From DATKMK01 sp035541895 (GTDB lineage: Bacteria > Desulfobacterota > Binatia > HRBIN30 > JACQVA1): 64,000 nt of DNA. Location of the stretch: NCBI GenBank assembly GCA_035541895.1, contig DATKMK010000109.1, positions 62,001 through 126,000 of the forward strand, in the 5' to 3' direction. The notes below the pieces were generated by a model that saw only the letters and a program-made list of their open reading frames with translations, was not told the origin of the DNA and searched no databases. A program made the position numbers and the translations under genes. Shown here one piece after another: positions 42,097-51,161 of this stretch (positions are counted from its first letter, which is position 1; each line of letters starts with the position of its first letter).

Positions 42097-42307
42097 ACCT
42101 GTTCTCCGCCTAGCTTCGTGCGTTCGCTCGCACCTGTTGCTCGTTACCACAAGGCCGACGGGGTTCGGAAGAGCAAATCTCGCAAGGAGAGACGCGACTG
42201 GGCCTGCGTCCCTCACGCTTTTACTCGGTGCCGCGGGCTGCTAGATCGCGAAGCCGAAGTACCAAAGCGTCAGGAGGTGAGCGCGTCTGCCCCACGTAAC
42301 GAAAGCG

Positions 42308-43705
42308 ATGCCGCACAACAGTCCCGTCGCTTCGCAACTCGATTCACGGTCGCAGAGTGATTGCAGCGCGGCCTTCGGCAAGCGCACACCGTTGCGCGGC
42401 GGCCGTCGTGTGGTGTTCTGGCTGCTGGTCGCAGCCTCGGTAGGCCTGCTGTTCGGGCGGCGACCGGACGCGGTGACAACGCCGCAGTTCTGGGCCGAAG
42501 ACGGGGCGGTCTTCTTCGCCGACCAGTACCGCGGAACGGTGCGACCATGGACCTTGTATCGCGGCTATTGTCATCTCATCCCACGCGTCGTCGCCGGCGT
42601 GGCGACGCTCCTTCCATTGAAGCAGGCGCCCCTCGTATACAATGTGAGCGCGTTGATCCTTGCGGCCGTCAGCATCGCGTGGTTTTCGCTCCCGCACTTC
42701 CGACATCTGGTGAAGGAGGACTCGCTCCGCGCAAGCGTTTGCATTGCGCTCGCCGTCCTACCGACTGCGCACGAGATTCTCGCGACCATCACCAACCTCC
42801 AATGGTACCTCGGGCTGTGGGGCGCCCTGGTCTGCTTCCAACCTATCCGTGGGCGGAGAGCGAAGATGCTGGTGGCACTCGCCTACGTTGCGGCCGTCTT
42901 CAGCGCGCCGTATTTTGCCTTATTCGTTCCGATTCTTTTGCTGCGAGCCTGGTTCCGGCGTGAGGATCTGACGTTCTGTCTTGGTCTCGTTGGTATCCAA
43001 GTCGTCTACGCGGTTGCAATCCTGCTTTTCGGCGACAGCCTGCATCTCACTTTCAGCGCAACCCGAGTGCGCGCGGCGTGCGAGTGGTTCAGTGTGCGAT
43101 CGATCCTCGGGGTGCTCCTTGGACCGTGGGTGTTGATGCATTCGCTTCGACCCTACTCGACGATTCTCGCGTGGACGGCGCTTGCGCTGTTTGTCGCGGG
43201 CGCAAGCGGTTGCCTGCTCCAGCTCCGTCGTGATCGCGGCTTCCTGCTGTTCTCGATGTTGGCGGCGTACCTGGCTTTCGCGTGCGTTATGCTCTTCGTC
43301 GCCACACGTCTGGATGCGCTGGTACCCGGCCAGTCGCTCGCGTTGCTCAACCAGCTACAGAACAATTTCGTTGCGGCACCGCGCTTCTTTGTCTTGCCCT
43401 CCACACTAGTCCTCGTGTGGGGCTCCGCCGCCTTCAGCCGACTGCGGGGGCAGCGTTGGATGTACGCAGCCGGCGCCGCCTGGGCGACGCTCATGGTGAT
43501 CGCGAGCGTTGCCAACTACCGCTTCGCGCCGCGGTTCATCGACTATGACTGGCCATTGTGGGCGGCACGCTTGCAGCACTCGGCCGCCGTCGGCGATCCG
43601 CTGCCCGAGATTCCCATCAATCCCGAAGGGTGGCGGATCAAGGGGCTGGCAAACCGGCCATCCCAGCGGCGCGACTTGTCCCTCATAGAACTGACTATCG
43701 CATGA
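42308..43705 (+). CDS. polytopic membrane protein, possible GT-C glycosyltransferase
   Basis: 465 residues with about ten hydrophobic helices beginning at about 35. The first outer loop holds FWAEDGAVFFADQYRG, an acidic motif in the place where GT-C (ArnT/PMT-like) enzymes have their catalytic acid. The C terminus is soluble. No family could be named with confidence. It lacks close neighbours of cell-wall or polysaccharide synthesis. Its stop overlaps the serine hydrolase start by 4 bases. A region of 211 bases before it shows nothing else. Confidence 0.7.
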   Translation: MPHNSPVASQLDSRSQSDCSAAFGKRTPLRGGRRVVFWLLVAASVGLLFGRRPDAVTTPQFWAEDGAVFFADQYRGTVRPWTLYRGYCHLIPRVVAGVATLLPLKQAPLVYNVSALILAAVSIAWFSLPHFRHLVKEDSLRASVCIALAVLPTAHEILATITNLQWYLGLWGALVCFQPIRGRRAKMLVALAYVAAVFSAPYFALFVPILLLRAWFRREDLTFCLGLVGIQVVYAVAILLFGDSLHLTFSATRVRAACEWFSVRSILGVLLGPWVLMHSLRPYSTILAWTALALFVAGASGCLLQLRRDRGFLLFSMLAAYLAFACVMLFVATRLDALVPGQSLALLNQLQNNFVAAPRFFVLPSTLVLVWGSAAFSRLRGQRWMYAAGAAWATLMVIASVANYRFAPRFIDYDWPLWAARLQHSAAVGDPLPEIPINPEGWRIKGLANRPSQRRDLSLIELTIA

Positions 43706-44814
43706 CGACTTACCTGCCTCGCACCCTGGACGTAATCGAACGCGGCATCGCCGATCGTCTCCACATCGGCGCCCAACTGTACGTCTCCCGGAGCGGTGCA
43801 CCCGTCGCGGATCTCGCGATCGGCGAGGCGCGCGTGGGCGTGTCCCTGCAACCCGACAGCCTGATGCTGTGGATGTCGTCGGTGAAACCGGTCACGGGCG
43901 TGGCGATCGCGCAGCAGTGGGAACGCGGAGGCCTACAACTCGACGACCCCGTATGCCGCCACATCCCCGAATTCGGCAGCCACGGCAAGGAGGTCGTCAC
44001 CGTGCGCCACGTGCTGACGCACACCGGCGGCTTTCCGAGCGCGGCGCGAACCTGGAGTTCGACGCCGTGGGAGCAAATCATCGCCGAGATCTGCGAGGCG
44101 GCCTTGGAGCCCGGCTGGATACCCGGACGACACGCCGGCTATCACGTCGCGTCCGGCTGGTACGTGCTCGGAGAAATCGTGCGCCGTCTCGATGGACGGC
44201 CATTTGATCGCTACGTGCGCGAGGCAATCTTCGAGCCGCTCGGCATGCACGACGCGTGGATCGGGATGCCCGCCGACCGCCATCGAAGTTACGGCGACCG
44301 CATCGCGCCGATGCACGACTGCAGCGGCCAGGCGCCGCAGCCGCACCCGTTTTGGATGTGGTCAGGCTCGGCAGAGGCCTGTGCCGTGTGTCGGCCAGGT
44401 GGCAGCGGTTGGGGACCGCTCCGCGAATTGGGTCGGCTCTACGAAGCGCTGCTCGGCGGCGGCCAACGCAACGGCAACCGAATTCTTTCACCGCAAACGG
44501 TCGACGCGCTCACGACGCGCCACACCGTGGGACTGATGGACCGCACCTTCAACGTCCGACTCGATCGCGGGCTCGGCGTGGTCGTCGACTCCAAGCAATA
44601 CGGACCGGGTGCCGATTGGTACGGACCGGCATGCTCGCCGCGCACCTTCGGTCACCGCGGCTACGTGTCATCGGTCGGCTTTGCAGATCCGGAGCACGGA
44701 TTGGTCGTCGCGCTCGCCTTCAACGGCATGACCGAGCCGACCAAGCATGACACCCGCATACGCGCGGCGCTCGCGGCAATTTACCGGGATCTCGGGCTCA
44801 CTCCGGATCCGTGA
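43702..44814 (+). CDS. serine hydrolase, beta-lactamase/EstB family
   Basis: 370 residues from ATG 43702. The class C beta-lactamase-like SxxK motif is SSVK (Ser59, Lys62), followed by VRHVLTHTGGFPS and 'GYHVASGWYVLGEIVRRLDG' with the Tyr that serves as base in the family. The C-terminal HRGYVSSVGFADPEHG closes the active site. It has no signal peptide, so it is probably a cytoplasmic esterase rather than an antibiotic-hydrolysing enzyme. Converges on the enoyl-CoA hydratase gene with a 17-base overlap. Confidence 0.87.
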   Translation: MTTYLPRTLDVIERGIADRLHIGAQLYVSRSGAPVADLAIGEARVGVSLQPDSLMLWMSSVKPVTGVAIAQQWERGGLQLDDPVCRHIPEFGSHGKEVVTVRHVLTHTGGFPSAARTWSSTPWEQIIAEICEAALEPGWIPGRHAGYHVASGWYVLGEIVRRLDGRPFDRYVREAIFEPLGMHDAWIGMPADRHRSYGDRIAPMHDCSGQAPQPHPFWMWSGSAEACAVCRPGGSGWGPLRELGRLYEALLGGGQRNGNRILSPQTVDALTTRHTVGLMDRTFNVRLDRGLGVVVDSKQYGPGADWYGPACSPRTFGHRGYVSSVGFADPEHGLVVALAFNGMTEPTKHDTRIRAALAAIYRDLGLTPDP

Positions 44815-45607
44815 ACTTCGGCGCGCGCTTTTGCATGTTGGCTTGCACCGCCTCGATCTGATTCGGCCGGCCGATCAAGCCGAGCTGTAGCGATTCTTCG
44901 AGCTGCATGCCCTCCGCCACGCTCACCAAGCCGGCTTCATTCAACAGCCGCTTGGCGGCGCGAACGGCGTTGGGCGACTTGCCCGCAATTTCGTGCGCCA
45001 ACTTCATCGCGTCGTCGAGTGGCGCATCGCTCACGTGCGTGGCCAACCCGAGTTCGACGGCTTCCTTGCCGGAGATGATTCGGCCGGTGAAGGTCAGTTC
45101 CTTCGCCACGTCGAGTCGCACCAATCGCCGCAACGTCTGCGTGCCGCTCATGTCGGGGATCAATCCCCACTTGATCTCCATCACGGAGAGCTGGGCATCG
45201 GATGTAACGAAGCGAATGTCGGCGCCAAGCGCGATCTGCAAGCCGCCGCCGAAGGCGACACCGTGCACCGCCGCGAGCACCGGGATCGGCAGTTCTTGCC
45301 ATACCCACGCGGCCATCTGCGCGTGATTGGCCGGCCGGTCGGGATCGCGGTCAGTGAGGTTGCGCCGCGGCCGTTCGCCGCCGTTCCCCGCCATCGCCAT
45401 GAAACTCGAAAAGTCGAGGCCGGCGCAGAACGCGCGTCCTTCGCCGGACAAGACGACGGCTCGCACCGATCGATCCCGCGCGAGCGCCTGTCCGGTTTCG
45501 ACCAAGCCTTCGAACATCGCCGAATCCAGCGCGTTCATTTTTTCCGGACGATTGAGCCGAACATCGGCGACCCCTTCGTGTGTGCTAACGCTGACTCGCT
45601 CTACCAT
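44798..45607 (-). CDS. enoyl-CoA hydratase/isomerase family protein
   Basis: 269 residues, crotonase fold. Oxyanion hole sequences AFCAGLDFSSF and GVAFGGGLQIALGAD. Of the two catalytic Glu residues of enoyl-CoA hydratase, the second is present (VMEIKWG) but the first is Gln (GGGLQI). This fits isomerases or other crotonase activities as well as a hydratase. ATG 45607; the methyltransferase gene ends 13 bases upstream. Confidence 0.88.
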   Translation of the reverse strand: MVERVSVSTHEGVADVRLNRPEKMNALDSAMFEGLVETGQALARDRSVRAVVLSGEGRAFCAGLDFSSFMAMAGNGGERPRRNLTDRDPDRPANHAQMAAWVWQELPIPVLAAVHGVAFGGGLQIALGADIRFVTSDAQLSVMEIKWGLIPDMSGTQTLRRLVRLDVAKELTFTGRIISGKEAVELGLATHVSDAPLDDAMKLAHEIAGKSPNAVRAAKRLLNEAGLVSVAEGMQLEESLQLGLIGRPNQIEAVQANMQKRAPKFTDPE

Positions 45608-45620
45608 GACTTCTCTCCTC

Positions 45621-46499
45621 TCACCGATTGCGACCGCTGACGATCCATGCGGCGGCGGGCATCATGACACCGTCACCGGTCTGATACGGCACCAACGCCT
45701 CGCGGACAGCACCCTTGACTGCGGCGACGACTTCCGGTCCGGCTTGCGCGCTTGCGTCCCGCATCGCGTTGCCGGTCGGCCCGAGTTGCAGCAGGAATTC
45801 CACCGTTTGATCGAGATCGGCGCCGCCACCGATTTGGAGTCGATCGTTGACGCCGTCGATCGCGACGTCGTCAAAGCCGGCACGCCCGAGGATGTCGCGC
45901 ACGCGATCCGGATCGCCGAAGGCAAATGGTCCAGGCGCGTCGGGCGCCGGCGGCGCGGGCAATGCGATATGCTGGGCGGCCGCCATCAGCGGCACGAACA
46001 TCCACGGATTCTCCGGCAGCGGTTGCCAACATACGAACGCCAGCCGACCGCCGGGACGGAGCGCAGTCCGCAAGTTGGCAAACGCCGCGGGCGGGTCGGC
46101 GAAGAACATCACGCCGAAGCGCGAGAACGCCACATCGAACATCGCGCGCGCGAACCCGTAGGTTTGCGCGTCGGCTTCGATGAACTGCACGTTGCGCACC
46201 CCGCGCTCGCGAGCCGTCGCCCGCGCGCGATCGAGCATCACGGTCGAAATGTCCGCACCGACCACGGCCCCGTCGGTACCGACACGCTCGGCCAGCTCGA
46301 TGGATGTGTGTCCGCACCCACAACCGACGTCGAGCACGCGCTCGCCGCGCGTGAGCGCAGCGCGCTCCATCGCGCGTCGCCCCAACGGCGCGATCTGCGC
46401 ATCGACCACGTCCCCGAACGCGACCCACTTCGGCCCGCTGGCCTCGTTCCAATACTGAATCTGTTGCGCGTTTGGGCCCGTAAACTCCAACTTCGCCAT
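45621..46499 (-). CDS. class I SAM-dependent methyltransferase
   Basis: 292 residues from ATG 46499. SAM-binding motif I is VLDVGCGCGHTS, followed by AVVGADISTVMLDRAR, VQFIEADAQTYGF and 'LRTALRPGGRLAFVCWQPL'. The UbiE/COQ5-like fold suggests a small-molecule substrate. It is on the same strand as the enoyl-CoA hydratase gene and 13 bases ahead of it, so both are likely co-transcribed. Confidence 0.88.
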   Translation of the reverse strand: MAKLEFTGPNAQQIQYWNEASGPKWVAFGDVVDAQIAPLGRRAMERAALTRGERVLDVGCGCGHTSIELAERVGTDGAVVGADISTVMLDRARATARERGVRNVQFIEADAQTYGFARAMFDVAFSRFGVMFFADPPAAFANLRTALRPGGRLAFVCWQPLPENPWMFVPLMAAAQHIALPAPPAPDAPGPFAFGDPDRVRDILGRAGFDDVAIDGVNDRLQIGGGADLDQTVEFLLQLGPTGNAMRDASAQAGPEVVAAVKGAVREALVPYQTGDGVMMPAAAWIVSGRNR

Positions 46500-46520
46500 C
46501 GCACCTCCTGGCTGCCTCAC

Positions 46521-46608
46521 ATGAACACAGACGCGCACGAATGGAAAGATCGGCGCGTCCGATACTGCTCTCGCCACTTCGGACCGTGGACCCTGGACCT
46601 TGGACTTT
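46521..46608. repeat. low-copy repeat fragment with four GGACNNT heptads
   Basis: An ATGAACACAGACGCGCACGA segment (46521-46540) is followed at 46581-46608 by four 7-base units GGACCGT, GGACCCT, GGACCTT, GGACTTT. Sequences of this look ('atgaacacagatg' and 'ggaccttggac' runs) recur in unrelated bacterial genomes, from my general knowledge. It lies in the spacer between divergent genes and is open in frame with the carboxyltransferase gene, but is not counted as its start. Confidence 0.6.
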
Positions 46609-46637
46609 ACCTGCCCGCGTCGCTATCTTCGCCGCCG

Positions 46638-48245
46638 ATGCGCCGAATCGAATCAAAGATTCGCCCGAGCGATCCGGAGTTTGCGGCAAACCAACAGCGG
46701 ATGGAGCAGCTCGTCACGGAGTTGCGGGAGCGCATCCGCGCGGCGCAGCAGGGCGGGCCAGAGGACCAGCGGCAACGGCATCACGAGCGCGGGAAGCTGC
46801 TGGCGCGCGAGCGCGTCGACGCGCTGGTCGATCCGGGTTCGGCGTTTCTCGAACTGTCGCCGCTCGCAGCGTTCGGGCTGTACGACAACGGCGCACCGAG
46901 TGCGGGCATCGTCACCGGCATTGGGACGATTCACGGTCGTCCGACCGTGATCGTCGCGAACGACGCGACCGTCAAAGGCGGCACGTACTTTCCGCTCACC
47001 GTCAAGAAGCACCTGCGCGCGCAGGAGATCGCCTTGGAGAACCGCCTGCCCTGCGTGTACCTCGTGGACTCGGGCGGAGCGTTTTTGCCGCTGCAAGCGG
47101 AGATTTTTCCCGATCGCGATCACTTCGGCCGGATCTTCTACAACCAGGCGCGACTGTCCGCGCTGGGCGTGCCGCAGATCGCGGTGGTGATGGGGTCGTG
47201 CACGGCCGGCGGCGCGTACGTGCCCGCAATGTGCGATGAGAACGTCATCGTGCGCGGCACGGGCACGATCTTCCTCGCCGGGCCTCCGTTGGTAAAGGCG
47301 GCAACGGGTGAAGAAGTCACCGCCGAAGAACTCGGCGGCGGTGACACGCACACCCGGATTTCGGGCGTGTCGGATCATCTCGCCGCCGACGACCGCGACG
47401 CCCTCGACATCACCCGGCACATTTTCGAAAACCTCGGCGCCTCCCGCTCGGTGACGGTGGAGCGCGACGAACCCGAGGATCCGGCGTACGATCCACGCGA
47501 AATTTACGGCGTCGTCTCGCGCGATCCGCGCAAGCCCTACGACGTGCGCGAGATCGTCGCGCGGATCGTCGACGGCAGCCGCCTGCAGGAGTTCAAACCG
47601 CTCTACGGCACCTCACTGGTGACCGGCTTCGCGCGCATCCACGGCTATCCCGTCGGCATTGTCGCGAACAACGGCGTGTTGTTCTCGGAATCCTCGCTCA
47701 AGGGGACGCATTTCATCGAGCTGTGTTGTCAGCGCAAGATCCCGCTGGTGTTCCTGCAGAACATCACCGGCTTCATCGTCGGGAAGAAGTACGAACAAGG
47801 CGGCATCGCCAAGGACGGGGCGAAGATGGTCCACGCCGTCGCCAACGCCAACGTGCCGAAGTTCACCGTCATCATCGGCGCCTCCAACGGCGCCGGCAAC
47901 TACGGTATGTGCGGGCGCGCCTATAGTCCGCGCTTGCTGTGCATGTGGCCGAACGGCCGCATCTCGGTGATGGGCGGCGACCAAGCTGCGCAGACGTTGC
48001 TGACCGTGAAACTGCAACAGCTTGAACAACGTGGCGAAGCGATGCCCCCGGCCGAGCAGCAGCGCTTCACCGCGCCGGTGTTGGCGAAGTACGAAGAGGA
48101 AGGTAGCCCGTACTACTCGACCGCTCGGCTGTGGGACGATGGCGTCATCGATCCGATCGAGACCCGCAATGTGTTGGGTCTGGCGTTGGCCGCCGCGCTC
48201 CATTCTCCGATTCCCGATCCGCAGGTCGGCGTCTTTCGCATGTAG
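46638..48245 (+). CDS. acyl-CoA carboxylase carboxyltransferase subunit (MccB-like)
   Basis: 535 residues from ATG 46638. Full carboxyltransferase with N half 'RHHERGKLLARERVDALVDP', YLVDSGGAFLPLQAE and MGSCTAGGAYVPAM, and C half FLQNITGFIVGKKYEQGGIA and 'NGAGNYGMCGRAYSPRLL'. The GTGTIFLAGPPLVKAATGE and AYSPR signatures point to the methylcrotonyl-CoA carboxylase beta group over propionyl-CoA carboxylase. Transfers carboxyl from carboxybiotin to an acyl-CoA such as 3-methylcrotonyl-CoA. An in-frame ATG at 46521 lies in the repeat and is disfavoured. Confidence 0.92.
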   Translation: MRRIESKIRPSDPEFAANQQRMEQLVTELRERIRAAQQGGPEDQRQRHHERGKLLARERVDALVDPGSAFLELSPLAAFGLYDNGAPSAGIVTGIGTIHGRPTVIVANDATVKGGTYFPLTVKKHLRAQEIALENRLPCVYLVDSGGAFLPLQAEIFPDRDHFGRIFYNQARLSALGVPQIAVVMGSCTAGGAYVPAMCDENVIVRGTGTIFLAGPPLVKAATGEEVTAEELGGGDTHTRISGVSDHLAADDRDALDITRHIFENLGASRSVTVERDEPEDPAYDPREIYGVVSRDPRKPYDVREIVARIVDGSRLQEFKPLYGTSLVTGFARIHGYPVGIVANNGVLFSESSLKGTHFIELCCQRKIPLVFLQNITGFIVGKKYEQGGIAKDGAKMVHAVANANVPKFTVIIGASNGAGNYGMCGRAYSPRLLCMWPNGRISVMGGDQAAQTLLTVKLQQLEQRGEAMPPAEQQRFTAPVLAKYEEEGSPYYSTARLWDDGVIDPIETRNVLGLALAAALHSPIPDPQVGVFRM

Positions 48246-48261
48246 CGCCGGCACGGTTTCC

Positions 48262-49749
48262 ATGTTCACGCGTGTCCTGATCGCCAATCGCGGCGAGATC
48301 GCCGTCCGCCTGATTCGGGGCTGCCGCGAAATCGGCATTGACACGGTGGCGATCTACTCGGAGGCGGATGCGACCGCCCCGCATGTGCTCGCCGCCGACG
48401 ACGCCGTGTGCGTCGGCCCACCGCCGAGCGCCGAGAGTTATCTGAGCATCGAGCGCATCATTGAGGCGGCGCAGCGAACCAAGTGCGACGCCGTCCATCC
48501 CGGCTATGGCTTTCTGTCTGAGAACCCGGTCTTCGCCCACGCCGTCGGCGATGCGGGGTTGAAGTTCATCGGGCCGCGGAGCGAAGCGATTGCGGCGATG
48601 GGCGACAAGGTCGCCGCGCGCAAACGCGTCGCGGCCGTCGGAGTTCCAGTGGTGCCGGCAGTTGAAGAGGTTGCCGACGTAGGACAGTTGCCGCGCCTCG
48701 CCGCCGAGATCGGCTATCCGATGTTGATCAAGGCCGCGGCCGGCGGCGGCGGCAAAGGCATGCGCATCGTGCGCAACGAACATGAACTGGCGCCCGCGTT
48801 CGCCGCGGCCGGGCGTGAAGCGACGGCGGCTTTCGGCGACGGGCGCCTGTTCGTCGAGCGCTATCTCGACCGACCGCGCCACGTCGAAGTGCAGGTATTG
48901 GCGGACGAGCACGGGCACATCGTTCATCTCGGCGAACGCGAGTGTTCGATCCAGCGCCGGCACCAAAAGATCATCGAGGAGACTCCTTCGCCGGTTCTCA
49001 CGCCGGCGCTGCGCACGCAGATGACCGCCGCGGCGGTGGCCGCCGCGCGCAGCGTCGACTACGCCAACGCCGGCACGGTCGAATTTCTTCTCGATCAGGA
49101 CGGACGCTTCTACTTTCTCGAAATGAACACCCGGCTGCAGGTCGAGCATCCGATCACCGAATTGGTCACGGGCATCGATCTGGTGCACGCGCAGGTGCGA
49201 ATCGCCGCCGGCGAGCGGTTGTGGCTGCGCCAAGAAGACGTCCAAGCCCGCGGGCACGCCATCGAGTGCCGCATCTACGCGGAGGATGCGGCCCGGCATT
49301 TTCTTCCGAGTCCGGGCCTCATTCAGTGCTTGCATGAACCCAAAGGCCCGGGCGTCCGGGTCGACTCGGGCATTCGTTCAGGCTTCGAAGTGACCACGCA
49401 CTACGACCCGATGCTGGCGAAGTTGGCGGTCTGGGGCGACACGCGCGAGGCGGCGCGGCGGCGCATGCTCTGTGCGCTCGGCGACTACATCGTGCTCGGA
49501 TGCACGACCGCGATTCCGTTCTTGATCGAGGTGCTCGATCACCCGGCGTTTGTCGCGGGCGACACCCACACGCATTACATCGAAGAACACTTTCCAACCT
49601 GGCATCCGCGGGAACGGCATCGCATGATCGCGGCGATTGCCGCGGCGATTGAGGGCGTTCGACCGCCGACATCGGCCGGGGTTTCGAGCGCGGCCAGCCC
49701 GGCGTCGCCGTGGACTACGCTCGGAAATTGGCGGCTCGGACAAGGGTAG
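48262..49749 (+). CDS. biotin carboxylase subunit of acyl-CoA carboxylase
   Basis: 495 residues from ATG 48262. Marks of biotin carboxylase: RVLIANRGEIAVRLIRGCRE, HPGYGFLSENPVFA, the glycine-rich AAAGGGGKGMRIV loop, RECSIQRRHQKIIEE and FLEMNTRLQVEHPITE. It carboxylates the biotin on the BCCP encoded next. Length matches a stand-alone AccC-type subunit with an extra 40-residue tail, in contrast to MccA, where BC and BCCP are one chain. Confidence 0.94.
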   Translation: MFTRVLIANRGEIAVRLIRGCREIGIDTVAIYSEADATAPHVLAADDAVCVGPPPSAESYLSIERIIEAAQRTKCDAVHPGYGFLSENPVFAHAVGDAGLKFIGPRSEAIAAMGDKVAARKRVAAVGVPVVPAVEEVADVGQLPRLAAEIGYPMLIKAAAGGGGKGMRIVRNEHELAPAFAAAGREATAAFGDGRLFVERYLDRPRHVEVQVLADEHGHIVHLGERECSIQRRHQKIIEETPSPVLTPALRTQMTAAAVAAARSVDYANAGTVEFLLDQDGRFYFLEMNTRLQVEHPITELVTGIDLVHAQVRIAAGERLWLRQEDVQARGHAIECRIYAEDAARHFLPSPGLIQCLHEPKGPGVRVDSGIRSGFEVTTHYDPMLAKLAVWGDTREAARRRMLCALGDYIVLGCTTAIPFLIEVLDHPAFVAGDTHTHYIEEHFPTWHPRERHRMIAAIAAAIEGVRPPTSAGVSSAASPASPWTTLGNWRLGQG

Positions 49750-49753
49750 CCAC

Positions 49754-50248
49754 GTGCGGGTCCATCTCCGACATCAACAGCATCACCTCGCCATCGACGT
49801 GCATCCGGAGCGCGACCGCTATCGCGTCGCGTTCGATGGTCGCGAACATATCGTCGAGGTGCGGACGCTCGGCGACGCAGCAATTCTCCTGACGATCGAC
49901 GGGCGTACGCATCGGGTGTCGATCGTGCGCAGCGGCCAGGATCGATTGGTCGCGGTCGCCGGCGAGGTGTACCGCTTCACGCCTGAAACCGACGCCACGG
50001 CCACGCGCTACGTTGGCACCTTTGCGCCGCCCGAGATCGTCGCGCCAATGCCGGGCAAGGTCCTGCAGGTCTTGGTGAAGTCAGGCGACCACGTCGAATC
50101 CGGCGATGGCCTTCTCATTCTCGAGGCGATGAAGATGGAAAACCGACTCGTCGCCGAAGCGGCCGCCACGGTCACGGACGTGCGCGCCGCCGACGGCGAC
50201 ACGGTCGAAGGCGGCCAAGTGCTGATGGTACTGACCTACGACAAGTAG
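49754..50248 (+). CDS. biotin carboxyl carrier protein (stand-alone)
   Basis: 164 residues from GTG 49754, 4 bases after the biotin carboxylase stop. The C-terminal biotinyl domain has MPGKVLQVLVKSGDHV and the biotin attachment site LEAMKMEN with Lys127. The N-terminal 85 residues resemble the BT linker domain found in MccA/PccA. So this looks like the detached C-terminal end of a biotin carboxylase-BCCP chain. It completes a three-gene acyl-CoA carboxylase operon. Confidence 0.92.
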   Translation: MRVHLRHQQHHLAIDVHPERDRYRVAFDGREHIVEVRTLGDAAILLTIDGRTHRVSIVRSGQDRLVAVAGEVYRFTPETDATATRYVGTFAPPEIVAPMPGKVLQVLVKSGDHVESGDGLLILEAMKMENRLVAEAAATVTDVRAADGDTVEGGQVLMVLTYDK

Positions 50249-50255
50249 CCCCCTT

Positions 50256-51161
50256 TTACCCGAGGCGGGTTCCGACGTTGAGTCCGCGCTCTGCCGCAAA
50301 CGCCGCCGCATCGATCTTCTTCTCACCCGCGCGCACACGCTTGACGCGGATGGCGGCGCCGCAGGCGCCGATGAGAATCCCTTCGCTGCTGATCTGCTCG
50401 ACGACCCCGGGACGCAAAAGTCCGTCGACGCAGCGAGCGTCGTAGAGGCGGAGCTTCTCGCCGTTGAACACCGTGTAGGCGCCCGGCTGCGGATCGCAGC
50501 CGCGGATCAGGTTGTACACCTCGCGCGCCGGGCGCGACCAGTCGATCGCCGCGTGTTCGTCGCGACACAACGGATCGTAGGTGGCTTGCGATTCGTCTTG
50601 GAGCACGCGCGGCGCTTTGCCGGCGGCGATCAACTCCACCGATTCGAGGACCGTCTCGACCCCGAGCGGGAACAGTTTGTCGAAGTAGAGCGTCGCAGCG
50701 GTGTCGTCCGGAGCGATCGCGGCGGCCTTCTGGAGCAAGATCGGTCCGGTATCGATACCCGGATCGACCCAGAACACGGTCACCCCGCCGCGTGTTTCGC
50801 CCTTGATCACTTGCCATGGGATCGCGCTGCCGCCCCGGTACTTCGGAAGCAGCGACGGATGAAAGCAGATGCTGCCGAGACGCGGGACTTCAAACACGCT
50901 CTGCGGCACGATCTGCGTGACGTACGCCAGCACCGCCAGATCCGCGTGTGCGTCGATGAACTCCTGCCGCACCTCGGGACGTTTGAGCGAAGCGTGTTGG
51001 CGGACAGGGAGCGCGAGCGCCTGGGCGCGCGCCTTCACCGGATCCGGCTTGCCGGCCCCGTCGGGCGGACAGTAGACGGCGGCGATCTCGTGGCCGTTGG
51101 TTCGCAAGCCGTTGAGCACCTGTTCGGCAAACGCCGCCTGGCCGATCAGAATGATGCGCAT
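50256..51161 (-). CDS. 10-formyltetrahydrofolate hydrolase-like formyltransferase
   Basis: 301 residues. The formyltransferase fold is shown by MRIILIGQAAFAEQVL, CFHPSLLPKYRGGSAIPW (His101) and WVDPGIDTGPILLQ (Asp137), with a C-terminal Fmt-like domain. The sequence is closer to the hydrolase domain of 10-formyl-THF dehydrogenase (IxxHPSLLP, FWADxGLDTGPILLQ) than to Fmt, where VNVHGSLLP is usual. It may therefore free formate from 10-formyl-THF. The start overlaps the stop of the formylglutamate amidohydrolase gene by one base (TGATG). Confidence 0.82.
   Translation of the reverse strand: MRIILIGQAAFAEQVLNGLRTNGHEIAAVYCPPDGAGKPDPVKARAQALALPVRQHASLKRPEVRQEFIDAHADLAVLAYVTQIVPQSVFEVPRLGSICFHPSLLPKYRGGSAIPWQVIKGETRGGVTVFWVDPGIDTGPILLQKAAAIAPDDTAATLYFDKLFPLGVETVLESVELIAAGKAPRVLQDESQATYDPLCRDEHAAIDWSRPAREVYNLIRGCDPQPGAYTVFNGEKLRLYDARCVDGLLRPGVVEQISSEGILIGACGAAIRVKRVRAGEKKIDAAAFAAERGLNVGTRLG

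Noticed and set aside
46521..46637. N-terminal extension of the carboxyltransferase from ATG 46521
   Set aside because: The extra 39 codons lie in repeat sequence; ATG 46638 matches the family start.
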